Of a stretch of DNA of 64,000 nt, positions 37,490-46,972 are shown in pieces. Made by a program: the position numbers and the translations under genes. The stretch comes from Aquimarina macrocephali JAMB N27. Its GTDB lineage: Bacteria > Bacteroidota > Bacteroidia > Flavobacteriales > Flavobacteriaceae. The notes beneath the pieces are model-generated. The model was not told the DNA's origin. It saw only the letters and a program-made list of their open reading frames with translations, and did no database searches. Numbering within the stretch: position 1 is the first letter of the stretch; the number at the start of each line of letters is the position of its first letter. The DNA lies in assembly GCF_000520995.1 (NCBI RefSeq), contig NZ_JACA01000034.1:62001-126000 (forward strand). Direction: 5' to 3'.

Positions 37490-38962
37490 TTAAACAATTA
37501 AATCGTTTATCACATTACCATGAACATCTGTTAACCGGAACCTTCTTCCCTGATGCTTAAAAGTAAACTTCGTATGATCTATTCCCATTAAATGCATCAT
37601 TGTGGCCTGAAAATCGTGAATATGAACCGGGTCTTTTACTACATTGTAGCCCAACTCATCGGTCTCTCCATAGGTAAATCCTGGTTTTACGCCACCGCCC
37701 GCCATAAAGAGTGTAAAAGATCTTGGGTGGTGGTCACGCCCGTAATTGGTCTCTGTTAAGGTTCCCTGGCTATAATTTGTTCTACCAAATTCTCCTCCCC
37801 AAATCACTAATGTATCTTCTAATAAACCTCTTTGTTTCAAATCCATAATAAGAGCTGCAGTAGCTTGATCCACATCTTTAGCTTGTTTTTCTATTTGTGA
37901 AGGGAGGTTATCATGTTGATCCCACCCCATATGATATAATTGCACAAAACGTACATCTTTTTCTACAAGTCTTCTAGCTAAGATACAATTGGCAGCGTAG
38001 GTTCCTGGGATCTGCGAATCAGAACCATACATTCTAAAAACATGTTCTGGCTCATCATCAATGTTCATAGTTTCGGGTACTGAAGTCTGCATTCTGTATG
38101 CCATTTCATATTGAGCAATCCTGCTATTAATTTCCGGATCTCCAAACTCTGTTTCCTGCTTGTGGTTTAATTCACTTAAATAATCCAACATACTTCTTCT
38201 GTCTGCTCTCGACATTCCTTCAGGGTCTTTAAGATACAGAACCGGATCTTTCCCAGATCGAAATTGTACTCCCTGATGTAAAGAACTCAAAAATCCATTT
38301 CCCCATAGTTTAGAATACAATGGTTGGCCGTTTGGACGACCAGTTCCTCTACTTAACAGGACAGAAAAAGCAGGTAAATTATCATTAAGACTTCCTAAGC
38401 CATAACTCATCCAAGAGCCTATACTTGGTCTTCCTGATTGCTGAGAACCTGTCTGAAAAAATGTGATAGCAGGATCGTGATTTATGGCATCAGTCTGCAT
38501 AGATTTCACAAAACAAAGTTCGTCTACTATCTTAGAAACATATGGCATCAAATCACTAACCCAAGCTCTGGATTCTCCATATTGTTTAAAAGAAAAGTTG
38601 CTATCTGCCAAAGGAAAATTAGATTGCCCCGAAGTCATCCCTGTCAATCGCTGGCCTTTTCTCACTGACTCAGGCAAGTCCTTACCTCTCATGTCTGTTA
38701 GCTTTGGCTTATAATCGAATAAATCCAATTGTGAAGGACCACCACTTTGAAAAAGATAAATAACTCGTTTTGCTTTTGGAGCAAAATGTGGCAGTTTCAA
38801 AGTACTTGTCCCAAGGTTCAGACCCTCGGCAGTATTTGGTGCTGTAAACATAGTTATTGGGTCCAATATCGAACCCAGTGCAACACCTCCAATACCTAAT
38901 CCAATTTTTTTTAAAAAATGTCTTCTGTTATTGTTGTTAAAATGTTTGAATATCTCGTTCAT
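37490..38962 (-). CDS. DUF1501 family Tat-exported protein
   Basis: A 490-residue protein with a twin-arginine signal (NRRHFLKKIGLGIGG). DUF1501 features are clear: VIYLFQSGGPSQLDLFDYKP, MTSGQSNFPL and VIWGGEFGRTNYSQG. DUF1501 belongs to the alkaline phosphatase-like fold; its enzymatic role is not established. In many genomes it is encoded next to PSD1/DUF1553 proteins, as here (5 bp apart). Within this locus the pair would act in the periplasm on glycan or glycopeptide-derived substrate (inference). Confidence 0.93.
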   Translation of the reverse strand: MNEIFKHFNNNNRRHFLKKIGLGIGGVALGSILDPITMFTAPNTAEGLNLGTSTLKLPHFAPKAKRVIYLFQSGGPSQLDLFDYKPKLTDMRGKDLPESVRKGQRLTGMTSGQSNFPLADSNFSFKQYGESRAWVSDLMPYVSKIVDELCFVKSMQTDAINHDPAITFFQTGSQQSGRPSIGSWMSYGLGSLNDNLPAFSVLLSRGTGRPNGQPLYSKLWGNGFLSSLHQGVQFRSGKDPVLYLKDPEGMSRADRRSMLDYLSELNHKQETEFGDPEINSRIAQYEMAYRMQTSVPETMNIDDEPEHVFRMYGSDSQIPGTYAANCILARRLVEKDVRFVQLYHMGWDQHDNLPSQIEKQAKDVDQATAALIMDLKQRGLLEDTLVIWGGEFGRTNYSQGTLTETNYGRDHHPRSFTLFMAGGGVKPGFTYGETDELGYNVVKDPVHIHDFQATMMHLMGIDHTKFTFKHQGRRFRLTDVHGNVINDLIV

Positions 38963-38967
38963 AATCT

Positions 38968-41340
38968 TTAACTTTTAGTTATGGTCTCATCTAAATTAAA
39001 TAGTAAACTCACTAAAGCCGTATATGCCCTTAATTCTATAGGTTGGATATCTTCCGGAATATCTAATGTGTTTATTTGCAATCTCTCTGTAATTTCTGTA
39101 TCATTTTTAATATATCTTTCTCGTTGTTCATTGAGATATTGAGATAATTTATTCAATTCTATTTCATCTGGGTATCTAGATGTAATTTTCCTAAAGAGAA
39201 CTTCAATCTTTTGTTTCTCATCAAAAGCTTCTTTTTTCAATACTTGAATAGCCATAGCAATTGATGCCTCAATAAGTTGGGGGTCATTCATTAATACTAA
39301 TGCTTGTAAAGGAGTACTGGTTTTTTGTCTCTGTACACTACAAAAATCTCTAGATGCAGCATCAAATGTGAGCATGGACGGAGGGGGTACTGTTCGCTTC
39401 CAAAAAGTATATAGACTTCTTCTATGTAACCCCTCGCCAGTGTCTTCAATATATCTTGTAAGTCCCTGTCCTGAAGCTGTTTCTGCCCACAACCCTGGCG
39501 GTTGATAAGGTTTTACGCTTGGCCCTCCTATCTTTTTAACTAAAAGTCCGCTTACTGCCAATGCATTGTCTCTTATGGCTTCTGCAGCTAATTTATAGCG
39601 TGGGGCTCTTGCTAATAGTTCATTTTTAGGATCTTTTTCTAATAACTTAGGAGTAATTTTAGAATCTTGTTGATACGTAGCTGATAAGGCTATTTTTTTT
39701 AATATACCTTTTATATCCCAGCCTTCTTCTTTAAAAGTTACAGCTAACCAATCCAGTAATTCAGGATGTGTAGGAAGTGCTCCCTGATTTCCAAAGTCAT
39801 CTGCAGTAGTGACAATACCTGCACCAAACATTTGTTGCCATAAACGATTTACCATTACCCTTGCTGTTAATGGGTTTTTATCATCAAAAAACCATTTTGC
39901 CAAACCTAACCTGTCTTCTGTATACTGATCAGAAAAAGGTAGTACCTTCTCTGGTAAGATATAAGGTACTTTTTCGCCAGGAGCATCATAAAGTCCTCGA
40001 TTTAGTAATCGATTCTCTCGTATTCCTTTTTCATCTTTCATTACCATCAATTTTACCTTAGGAATGGAATCCGGCATACTAATAAAAGGTAATTTTTCCT
40101 TAACCATCTTTTGATCCAACGTTATAGAAGGTTCTGGTGTTTCTCCATACTCCATCCTTCCCTTTTCATTTAACTGATTAAAAAAGCTATACATACCATA
40201 AAACTCTTTTTGAGATATAGGATCATATTTATGGTCATGACAACGGGCACATTCCATAGTGAGTCCCATAAAGGCCTTAGAAGTTGTATTTGTCCGATCC
40301 ATTACATACTCTACACGATATTCTTCATCTATCACTCCACCTTCCTGCGTAATTTTGTGATTTCTATTAAACCCCGAGGCCACTATTTGTTCTAGACTAG
40401 CATTATCTATTTGGTCTCCTGCTAACTGCCACTTTACAAATTGATTATAGGGTAAGTTTTTATTAAATGCAGATATCACCCAATCTCGCCAAGGCCACAT
40501 TGTACGTTCCAGGTCGTCTTGGTAACCATGAGTATCAGCATATCGTGCCACTTCCATCCAATCTAAAGCCATACGTTCTCCATACGCATCAGAAGCAAGC
40601 AATCGATCTATTATTTTCTCGAAAGCATTGGGCGAAGTGTCTGTAGTGAAATCATTAATTTCTTCTAACGTAGGTGGCAAACCAGTAAGGTCAAAAGAAA
40701 TACGTCTTATTAATTTTTCTTTAGTTGCTATTACTGATGGTGTAAGTCCTTCGGATTCTAGTTTTTTAAGAATAAAGTGGTCAACTTCATTATTTGCCCA
40801 TTTTTTGTCCTTAACTTCAGGTACTTCGGATTTTTCTGGAGCCTTAAATGCCCAATGTGTATTCCATTTAGCCCCATCTTTGATCCACTTTTTTAAGATT
40901 TTTTTCTCATAATCATTTAAACTAAGATTAGAATGTGTAGGAGGCATGAGTTTATGTACATCTTTAGCGAAGATTCGCTTCATCATTTCGCTGTTCTCTA
41001 CATCTCCAGGTATTACAGCATATCGATCGTTATTTTCTCCTAATGGGACATAAGCACCATCTTCTGTATCAAAACGTAATCCAGCTTCTCTGGTGCCTGC
41101 ATCGGGTCCGTGGCAAGCATAACACTTATCTGATAAAATAGGTTTTACATCAAAACTATAGCTTATCTTTTCTGGTACTTTTTTTTCATTTTCAGATGTT
41201 TTTTGTTCTAAACTTAGTCCCGTACTCTTCTCTTTTGCCAGTAATATATATTCTTCTTTTGGATTTGATATTAACCATTTTATAAAAACAGTTATTACAA
41301 AAAAAAGTAAAAAATATAGTACAATATTCCTTTTTTTCAT
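38968..41340 (-). CDS. PSD1 protein: planctomycete cytochrome C, DUF1549 and DUF1553 domains
   Basis: A 790-residue protein with an N-terminal membrane anchor (about 6-24). PSCyt1 domain with CYACH (Cys73, Cys76, His77), then DUF1549 (about 180-380) with LTGLPPTLEEI and a second heme-type CARCH (Cys364, Cys367, His368), then DUF1553 (about 480-740) with NPLTARVMVNRLWQQMFG. Planctomycete and Bacteroidota relatives are common, but the reaction is unknown. Two CxxCH sites suggest a diheme electron-transfer protein. It starts 86 bp after the glycosylasparaginase gene, where a new transcript could begin. Confidence 0.92.
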   Translation of the reverse strand: MKKRNIVLYFLLFFVITVFIKWLISNPKEEYILLAKEKSTGLSLEQKTSENEKKVPEKISYSFDVKPILSDKCYACHGPDAGTREAGLRFDTEDGAYVPLGENNDRYAVIPGDVENSEMMKRIFAKDVHKLMPPTHSNLSLNDYEKKILKKWIKDGAKWNTHWAFKAPEKSEVPEVKDKKWANNEVDHFILKKLESEGLTPSVIATKEKLIRRISFDLTGLPPTLEEINDFTTDTSPNAFEKIIDRLLASDAYGERMALDWMEVARYADTHGYQDDLERTMWPWRDWVISAFNKNLPYNQFVKWQLAGDQIDNASLEQIVASGFNRNHKITQEGGVIDEEYRVEYVMDRTNTTSKAFMGLTMECARCHDHKYDPISQKEFYGMYSFFNQLNEKGRMEYGETPEPSITLDQKMVKEKLPFISMPDSIPKVKLMVMKDEKGIRENRLLNRGLYDAPGEKVPYILPEKVLPFSDQYTEDRLGLAKWFFDDKNPLTARVMVNRLWQQMFGAGIVTTADDFGNQGALPTHPELLDWLAVTFKEEGWDIKGILKKIALSATYQQDSKITPKLLEKDPKNELLARAPRYKLAAEAIRDNALAVSGLLVKKIGGPSVKPYQPPGLWAETASGQGLTRYIEDTGEGLHRRSLYTFWKRTVPPPSMLTFDAASRDFCSVQRQKTSTPLQALVLMNDPQLIEASIAMAIQVLKKEAFDEKQKIEVLFRKITSRYPDEIELNKLSQYLNEQRERYIKNDTEITERLQINTLDIPEDIQPIELRAYTALVSLLFNLDETITKS

Positions 41341-41426
41341 ACGTTTAAAATTTAACTATTTAGTTATATTTATCTTTACTATCCTATAGAAAAGGTGCCT
41401 TCTTATCATGCTAATTAGTAGCTAGT

Positions 41427-42434
41427 TTATTTGATCATATAGTCTGCATCTAATAATTCATTACTAGAAATCTCATTTTGTATCGCATAATTAAACCCGG
41501 GGCGTAAACAGTACGAACCATATTCTCCATCTTTATTAAGTGCTATAAAACCTACCTGTAAATACTCTAAGTCTGAATGATTTTTATGTATTTTATAAAT
41601 CCTTTCAACTACTTCTTTACATGCCTGATAAGGAGATTTTCCTTGACGCATTAATTCTACCACCATGGCACTTCCTGCGGTTCTGATTACGGCTTCTCCT
41701 AAACCTGTTGCTGCCGCAGCGCCTACTTCATTATCCAAAAACAATCCTGCTCCAATTATCGGAGAGTCTCCTACCCTACCATGCATTTTCCATGCAGCAC
41801 CACTGGTAGTGCATGCTCCTGAGATATTTCCATCTTCATCTAATGCCAACATACTTATAGTATCATGGTTTTCTATATTTATTACCGGTTTATAATTAGA
41901 TTTCTGAAGCCATTCTTCATATGCTTTCTTTGATTTTGGTGTAAGTAACTCTTCCTTTTTAAAACCCTGTTCTAAAGCAAATTGCAATGCCCCCTGGCCT
42001 GTAAGCATTATATGTGGTGTTTCTTCCATTACTTTTCGTGCTACAGAAATAGGATGTTTAATGTGTTGTAAAAAAGAAACTGCTCCGCAATTACTATTAT
42101 GGTCCATAATACATGCATCCAGAGTTACATTTCCTTCTCTATCAGGAAAACCTCCCAATCCTACAGTTTGTACTTCTGGGTTTGCTTCTGCAGTACGCAC
42201 CCCTTGTTCTACTGCATCTAATGCGCTACCTCCTTTACTCAATATTTTCCAAGCTTCCTCATTGGCTACAATACCATGATTCCAGGTAGAAATAACGATG
42301 GGCTTTACAATCTTTTTAATTTCTTTTTCTTCCTTAACAACAGCTGTTTTTCCTTGTTTTTCATCAGTTTTACAGCCAAAAATTGTTACTATTAAAAAAA
42401 GTGACAAGCAGTAATACTTAGTGTTAGTTCTCAT
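41427..42434 (-). CDS. N4-(beta-N-acetylglucosaminyl)-L-asparaginase (glycosylasparaginase)
   Basis: Cleaves the GlcNAc-Asn bond, the last step of N-glycan degradation. A self-processing Ntn-hydrolase precursor: the alpha/beta junction is ENHDTISML (His190-Asp191, new N-terminal nucleophile Thr192) and the beta subunit has GRVGDSPIIGAGLFLDNEVG and TGLGEAVIRTAG. An exported lipoprotein (TIFGC). The ATG at 42434 is chosen; the extension to 42440 would use a TTG codon. It starts 2 bp after the GH92 copy 3 stop. The enzyme prefers GlcNAc-Asn without core fucose, in keeping with the linked fucosidases. Confidence 0.94.
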   Translation of the reverse strand: MRTNTKYYCLSLFLIVTIFGCKTDEKQGKTAVVKEEKEIKKIVKPIVISTWNHGIVANEEAWKILSKGGSALDAVEQGVRTAEANPEVQTVGLGGFPDREGNVTLDACIMDHNSNCGAVSFLQHIKHPISVARKVMEETPHIMLTGQGALQFALEQGFKKEELLTPKSKKAYEEWLQKSNYKPVINIENHDTISMLALDEDGNISGACTTSGAAWKMHGRVGDSPIIGAGLFLDNEVGAAAATGLGEAVIRTAGSAMVVELMRQGKSPYQACKEVVERIYKIHKNHSDLEYLQVGFIALNKDGEYGSYCLRPGFNYAIQNEISSNELLDADYMIK

Positions 42435-42436
42435 AA

Positions 42437-44689
42437 TCAATATATTTTATTTAAATCTGGTAAAGACATATTTATAAATGCCGCATCATTCGAAAAATTA
42501 CTCATTTCGAATTCAAGAAACCCTCCATTTACAATTTCTTTATGTGTTATATACATACGATCAAGTGGTTTTCCATTTAATCTTATGTTCTTTATATATG
42601 TACTCTCTTTGGATAAGTTTTTAGCCGTTATTAAAAACGTTTTTCCTTGTGGAAGCTGTATTTCAGTATGCTCAAATATCGGTGCTGTAATATGATATAC
42701 ACCCTGTGCCGGATTTACAGGATAAAGTCCAAGGGAACTAAATATGTACCAGGATGACATCTGTCCACAATCTTCATTTCCGCAATGTCCATTGGGTTCA
42801 TTTTTGTATTGTCCTTCTAAAATCTTACGAGTTAATTCCTGAGTTTTTGAAGGTTGATTTACGTAATTATATAAATATGCAACATGATGACTTGGTTCAT
42901 TACCATGTGCATATTGCCCAATCATTCCTGTACTAAATATTGGTAGTTTATCTTCTGGTTTGGGATCGTAAGAAAACATAGAATCTAACTTTTGTGTAAA
43001 TCGTTCTTTTCCTCCTGTACTTTTTATCAACCCTTCTAGATTTTGCGGTACAAACCAATAGTATTGCCAGGCATTACTTTCGCAATAAAAAGGTGTATAT
43101 TCTTTTGGATTAAAGGGTGCTACAAATTTCCCCAAAGTGTCTTTAGGTTGAATCCAGTTATTTTTATCGTTGTATAAACTTTTCCAATTCTCAGAACGTT
43201 TCATAAAATATGTATACTCCTCTTCTTTCCCTAAATCTTTTGCAAACATGGCTATACACCAATCATCATAGGCATACTCCAGCGTTTTAGAAACAGACCA
43301 ATTTTCATGATGCTCTCCTATCGGGATATACCCTAAACGCTTATAAATATCTATTTGTCTATCATCTACCATAGCACTTTCTTTACATGCTTTATAAGCT
43401 AATTTGGCATCAAATTGAAAACCTTTGAAATATGCATCAACAATAACCGGAACGGCATGATACCCTATCATCATATTGGTTTCATTCCCTTGCATGGACC
43501 ATACTGGTAATACTCCTGTCTCCTTATAATGAGCCAGTATGGATTGGATCATATCAGGAACTCTTTCTTGCTGAATAATAGTATATAGTGGATGTGCAGC
43601 CCTAAAAGTATCCCATAATGAAAATGTATCATAACGATTAAAACCTGTAGCATGTACTATGGTATCATTAGCTCCTTTATAATTTCCATTTGGATCACTT
43701 AGTAATGTTGGCGCCAGCATAGATTGATACATCATTGTATAAAAAACACTTTTCTTGTCACTATCTGGTGTGCTTATTTTTATTTTCTGCAGTTCACGTT
43801 CCCAAGTGGCCTGTGCTCTTCTTATATAGTGATCAAAATCGAAATGAGGAGCTTCTGTATCTAGCGATTCTTGGGCTCCCTCAATACTAGCTGTAGACAA
43901 CCCGGTTTTAATGATAACCTGTTCATTCTCTTCTGTGTTATAGTGCAGTACAATTTTTGTATTTGTTCCATGAACGGGAAGTGTAGTTAGCTCTTCATCT
44001 TTAAACACTTGATACGTCATAAAAGGTTTTGAAAATTGCATTACAAAATAAACTCGTTGGTCTTTTGCCCATCCGGTAGACATCCGATACCCCTGAATAG
44101 TTTTGTCATCCACTTTTTCAATATAAGTATCTGTAGGTTTATCCCAGTTTATAGCGTATCCCAGATCCACATGTATTGCGGTTGCAGTATCTTTAGGGAA
44201 CGTGTACCTATGTATGCCTACTCTATTGGTTGCTGTAAGTTCTGCTTTAATCCCATAATCCAATAAATCTACGGTATAATATCCTGGTGTAGCAAATTCT
44301 TTATCATGACTGTATGTAGAGAATGGTTTATAATTGTTTTCTTTTATTTTTTTTGAAAACTTACTATTGGTGGGCATTACCAAAATATCATATAAATCTC
44401 CGGCTCCGGTCCCGGTAAGATGTGTATGAGAAAAACCACTGATTATAGAATCTTTATAGTAATATCCTGCAATTCTATCCCACCCTGGAATTCCTATATC
44501 CGGACTCAACTGCACCATACCGAATGGAAGTGTTGCTCCCGGGTATGTATTGCCGGGACCATCTGTTCCTATGAATGTATTTACATAAGAGGTTAATGAT
44601 TGTTCTGGTAGTTTTACTGAAACCTTCTCTTGATTGCAAGACCAAAACAATAGTAAAAGAATGATATGTAAATAGAATATTTTTTTCAT
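42437..44689 (-). CDS. GH92 alpha-mannosidase, lipoprotein (copy 3)
   Basis: A 750-residue exo-alpha-mannosidase with lipobox FWSC (Cys18), family opening YVNTFIGTDGPGNTYPG, acid motif ESNAWQYYWFVPQN and base motif GNEDCGQMSSWYIFSSLG. The subsite motif GQYAHGNEPSHHVAYLYN is shared with copy 4. His and Glu in this HGNEP region are associated with alpha-1,2 preference in characterised Bacteroides GH92 enzymes; the preference here is inference. It lies directly before the glycosylasparaginase gene. Confidence 0.95.
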   Translation of the reverse strand: MKKIFYLHIILLLLFWSCNQEKVSVKLPEQSLTSYVNTFIGTDGPGNTYPGATLPFGMVQLSPDIGIPGWDRIAGYYYKDSIISGFSHTHLTGTGAGDLYDILVMPTNSKFSKKIKENNYKPFSTYSHDKEFATPGYYTVDLLDYGIKAELTATNRVGIHRYTFPKDTATAIHVDLGYAINWDKPTDTYIEKVDDKTIQGYRMSTGWAKDQRVYFVMQFSKPFMTYQVFKDEELTTLPVHGTNTKIVLHYNTEENEQVIIKTGLSTASIEGAQESLDTEAPHFDFDHYIRRAQATWERELQKIKISTPDSDKKSVFYTMMYQSMLAPTLLSDPNGNYKGANDTIVHATGFNRYDTFSLWDTFRAAHPLYTIIQQERVPDMIQSILAHYKETGVLPVWSMQGNETNMMIGYHAVPVIVDAYFKGFQFDAKLAYKACKESAMVDDRQIDIYKRLGYIPIGEHHENWSVSKTLEYAYDDWCIAMFAKDLGKEEEYTYFMKRSENWKSLYNDKNNWIQPKDTLGKFVAPFNPKEYTPFYCESNAWQYYWFVPQNLEGLIKSTGGKERFTQKLDSMFSYDPKPEDKLPIFSTGMIGQYAHGNEPSHHVAYLYNYVNQPSKTQELTRKILEGQYKNEPNGHCGNEDCGQMSSWYIFSSLGLYPVNPAQGVYHITAPIFEHTEIQLPQGKTFLITAKNLSKESTYIKNIRLNGKPLDRMYITHKEIVNGGFLEFEMSNFSNDAAFINMSLPDLNKIY

Positions 44690-44746
44690 TTTTGGTATGA
44701 ATAAGACCTCACAGATTTTGATAACCTATTAAGTTCGTATATCGGA

Positions 44747-45856
44747 TTACTTTTTTGATTTTCTAATTGCCTCTAATTGCTCTTCTGTTATCGCATTTCC
44801 GTCAAAAAATGAAATCCCTGACGCTCCATTATCTTTTGCTAATTGTATGGCTTTTGATACATCGTCTGCACTCATCGGAGGAAGATATATTCCCGTATGC
44901 AATTTAGTTTGCTTTCCTTGCAGATCATTAACTCCTTGTTTGGTAGCAAAACCAATCCAATCTATTTCCTCGTTATAAAAGTTGTGATAAATCATTGGTA
45001 ATACTTCATCTACATTCCATTTGTCCCATCGTTGTCTAACCATATGATCTGCCATTTCGGGATATGGAAACACAGCTGCGGTTAACTTCTTATTATATTT
45101 ATGAGCAATTTCATAAGCCTCGTCTACCACTTTTTTTATTTGATTTAGCCTAAATTGTTTCCACTCTATATCTATCGCAATATTTTTAGCTTCTTTTGGA
45201 TTTTTATGATGTTCTTGTTCAAAAGTTTTTATACATACATCACAGTAACAAAAATCAAACTCTGGCAGCTCTTCATCCTGTACTAGATTATATTTTGGTA
45301 ATAACCCTATAGGTAAATAGATATCTGAATATCGAATATAATCGAGATGTACACTGGTTATACCTTCAACCTTTGCCAGTTCTTCTACTAATCCCAAAAT
45401 ATGTGCTCTGGACTCTTCTCTGGTAGGACATAACCACTGATAATAATCTACATATGGTCGCGTATCATGGCACGATTTACCTTCTCTACTTACTGCATAC
45501 CACTCTGGGTGCTTTAAGGCTACTTCATCCCCAGGCCGATTCATAGTAAACATCCAGGCATGAACTTCTAGACCAACTTGCGTAGCTAAAGGTGCTATTT
45601 TTTTTAAAACTTCGGGATCAGCGAAAGTATTTATCAATACTGCATCTATGCCATTTTCTTTATATTTTTTAAACTCTTCTCTATATTCATCATTTGATTT
45701 TGAGGGGTTCGCAGTAATCCAGGTCCAATATTTAAATGACGTTGTCTTTACTTCTGCTACAACCTCTTTTACAATTTCTTCTTCTTTTTTAGTTTCAGTT
45801 TTACAACTAACACTAATAAATACACTACACAAGAGTATAATTTTGAGCATCTTCAT
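44747..45856 (-). CDS. GHL10-like TIM-barrel putative glycoside hydrolase, lipoprotein
   Basis: The chosen ATG (MKMLKIILLCSVFISVSC, Cys18) gives a 369-residue lipoprotein with a good lipobox and a 1-bp gap to the upstream gene; the ATG at 45886 would overlap it by 29 bp. The fold resembles the family-10-like hydrolases (GHL10/DUF187): FKYWTWITANPSKS, VLINTFADPE, EVHAWMFTMNRP, ITSVHLDYIRYSD and MIYHNF. A cysteine cluster CYCDVC (about residues 213-218) recurs in such proteins. Catalytic residues are not proven. It lies among GH92, CBM9 and GH130 genes and could supply an activity the locus otherwise lacks. Confidence 0.75.
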   Translation of the reverse strand: MKMLKIILLCSVFISVSCKTETKKEEEIVKEVVAEVKTTSFKYWTWITANPSKSNDEYREEFKKYKENGIDAVLINTFADPEVLKKIAPLATQVGLEVHAWMFTMNRPGDEVALKHPEWYAVSREGKSCHDTRPYVDYYQWLCPTREESRAHILGLVEELAKVEGITSVHLDYIRYSDIYLPIGLLPKYNLVQDEELPEFDFCYCDVCIKTFEQEHHKNPKEAKNIAIDIEWKQFRLNQIKKVVDEAYEIAHKYNKKLTAAVFPYPEMADHMVRQRWDKWNVDEVLPMIYHNFYNEEIDWIGFATKQGVNDLQGKQTKLHTGIYLPPMSADDVSKAIQLAKDNGASGISFFDGNAITEEQLEAIRKSKK

Positions 45857-45857
45857 A

Positions 45858-46961
45858 TTAATCTTCTTTTTGGATAATTTTACCATCTTCTTTAATAATA
45901 AACAGACGTTTTGTATGCGGGCTTACAACTGTTATATTCCAGCCTGTTTGATGATTCTCTATGGTTTTAACAACCTTATTTCCATCAACCAACAGATCAT
46001 TGGCTTCTAGTTCTTTAAAGGTTTTTGCCCAACGGGTGTTCTTTTTAAAATATGCCTTTTGTTTTCTATATAATTGATACAACAATCGTTTTACTTTTTC
46101 ATCTTCAGGAATTCTGAAATCATCATTTTCTCCTACTTCTTTTGAGGAAAAATATACATATCCCCAATCTTCGGGTTGATGCATATTAATTACCCCGATA
46201 GGAGACCAAACCCAATTGTATTCCGGTTTAAATTTTCCGTTATCATCTCGTTTTCTGGAGTATTTATCATTCTGAAGTTCAAAATCCCAATTCACTCTAG
46301 AAAAATTAACTCTCCAAAACTTATCTTTCGGAATATTTTTGTGATAATACGACGTTCTAAACACTTTAAATGGAATAGCTATTTCTATTACCCATCCTTT
46401 ATCGGTATCATTTGGGTTATTTATAGTTCCGTTTACTTTGACTGAGGATTTAAATCCATTAGCATCCCAATCATTTAATACTGGGGTTCCTTCTCTATAT
46501 GGTTTTGTAATAAACAAATCCCACAGTGTATTTAATGCATTAACTTCAAATTCATAATAATTATGAGTGTCATTATCAGGATCGATAAAAATTTCGAAAT
46601 CATTATTATAAAAAATAATAGCGTCCCTTTGTTTAAGGTTACCCCATACATGAGGTTCTTCCATTTCTGCCAAAAAGTAAAAATACTCATCATCCCAAAG
46701 CATTTTTACAGTAGTTTTATATTTTGGAATTTTGCTTCCTTCAATATCTATAAAAAACTCTGTAGATTTTGCTTTACTCCAGGAAGATTCTAAAGCAGAT
46801 CCATCTATATCTATTGATTCTTTAGTATAATGCGCGATATAAGATTTTGGAAGTACCTCATTTTCAACACTTTGCCCATAAACAATAGTTGCTTTACTCA
46901 AAATTAATACGATGACACAAAGTATTTTATTGATTCTATTTTGAAAAAGTTTCAATTTCAT
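45858..46961 (-). CDS. CBM9-like (DOMON-type) carbohydrate-binding protein
   Basis: A 367-residue exported protein (signal ending IVYGQ). The CBM9-like beta-sandwich has IDIDGSALESSWSKAKST, MLWDDEYFYFLAEMEEP, FEIFIDPDNDTHNYYEFEVN and WVIEIAIPFKVFR. The C-terminal third (about 280-367) is helical and lysine-rich and not recognised. No catalytic domain is apparent. Related proteins in Bacteroidota sugar loci are usually annotated as carbohydrate-binding family 9-like. It is followed after 1 bp by the GHL10-like gene and preceded by GH130 after 11 bp. Confidence 0.85.
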   Translation of the reverse strand: MKLKLFQNRINKILCVIVLILSKATIVYGQSVENEVLPKSYIAHYTKESIDIDGSALESSWSKAKSTEFFIDIEGSKIPKYKTTVKMLWDDEYFYFLAEMEEPHVWGNLKQRDAIIFYNNDFEIFIDPDNDTHNYYEFEVNALNTLWDLFITKPYREGTPVLNDWDANGFKSSVKVNGTINNPNDTDKGWVIEIAIPFKVFRTSYYHKNIPKDKFWRVNFSRVNWDFELQNDKYSRKRDDNGKFKPEYNWVWSPIGVINMHQPEDWGYVYFSSKEVGENDDFRIPEDEKVKRLLYQLYRKQKAYFKKNTRWAKTFKELEANDLLVDGNKVVKTIENHQTGWNITVVSPHTKRLFIIKEDGKIIQKED

Positions 46962-46972
46962 TTTAACCTACT

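Noticed and set aside
42435..42440. Upstream extension of the glycosylasparaginase gene
   Set aside because: It would begin with TTG inside the upstream gene's stop region; ATG at 42434 is two codons in and gives a normal lipoprotein signal.
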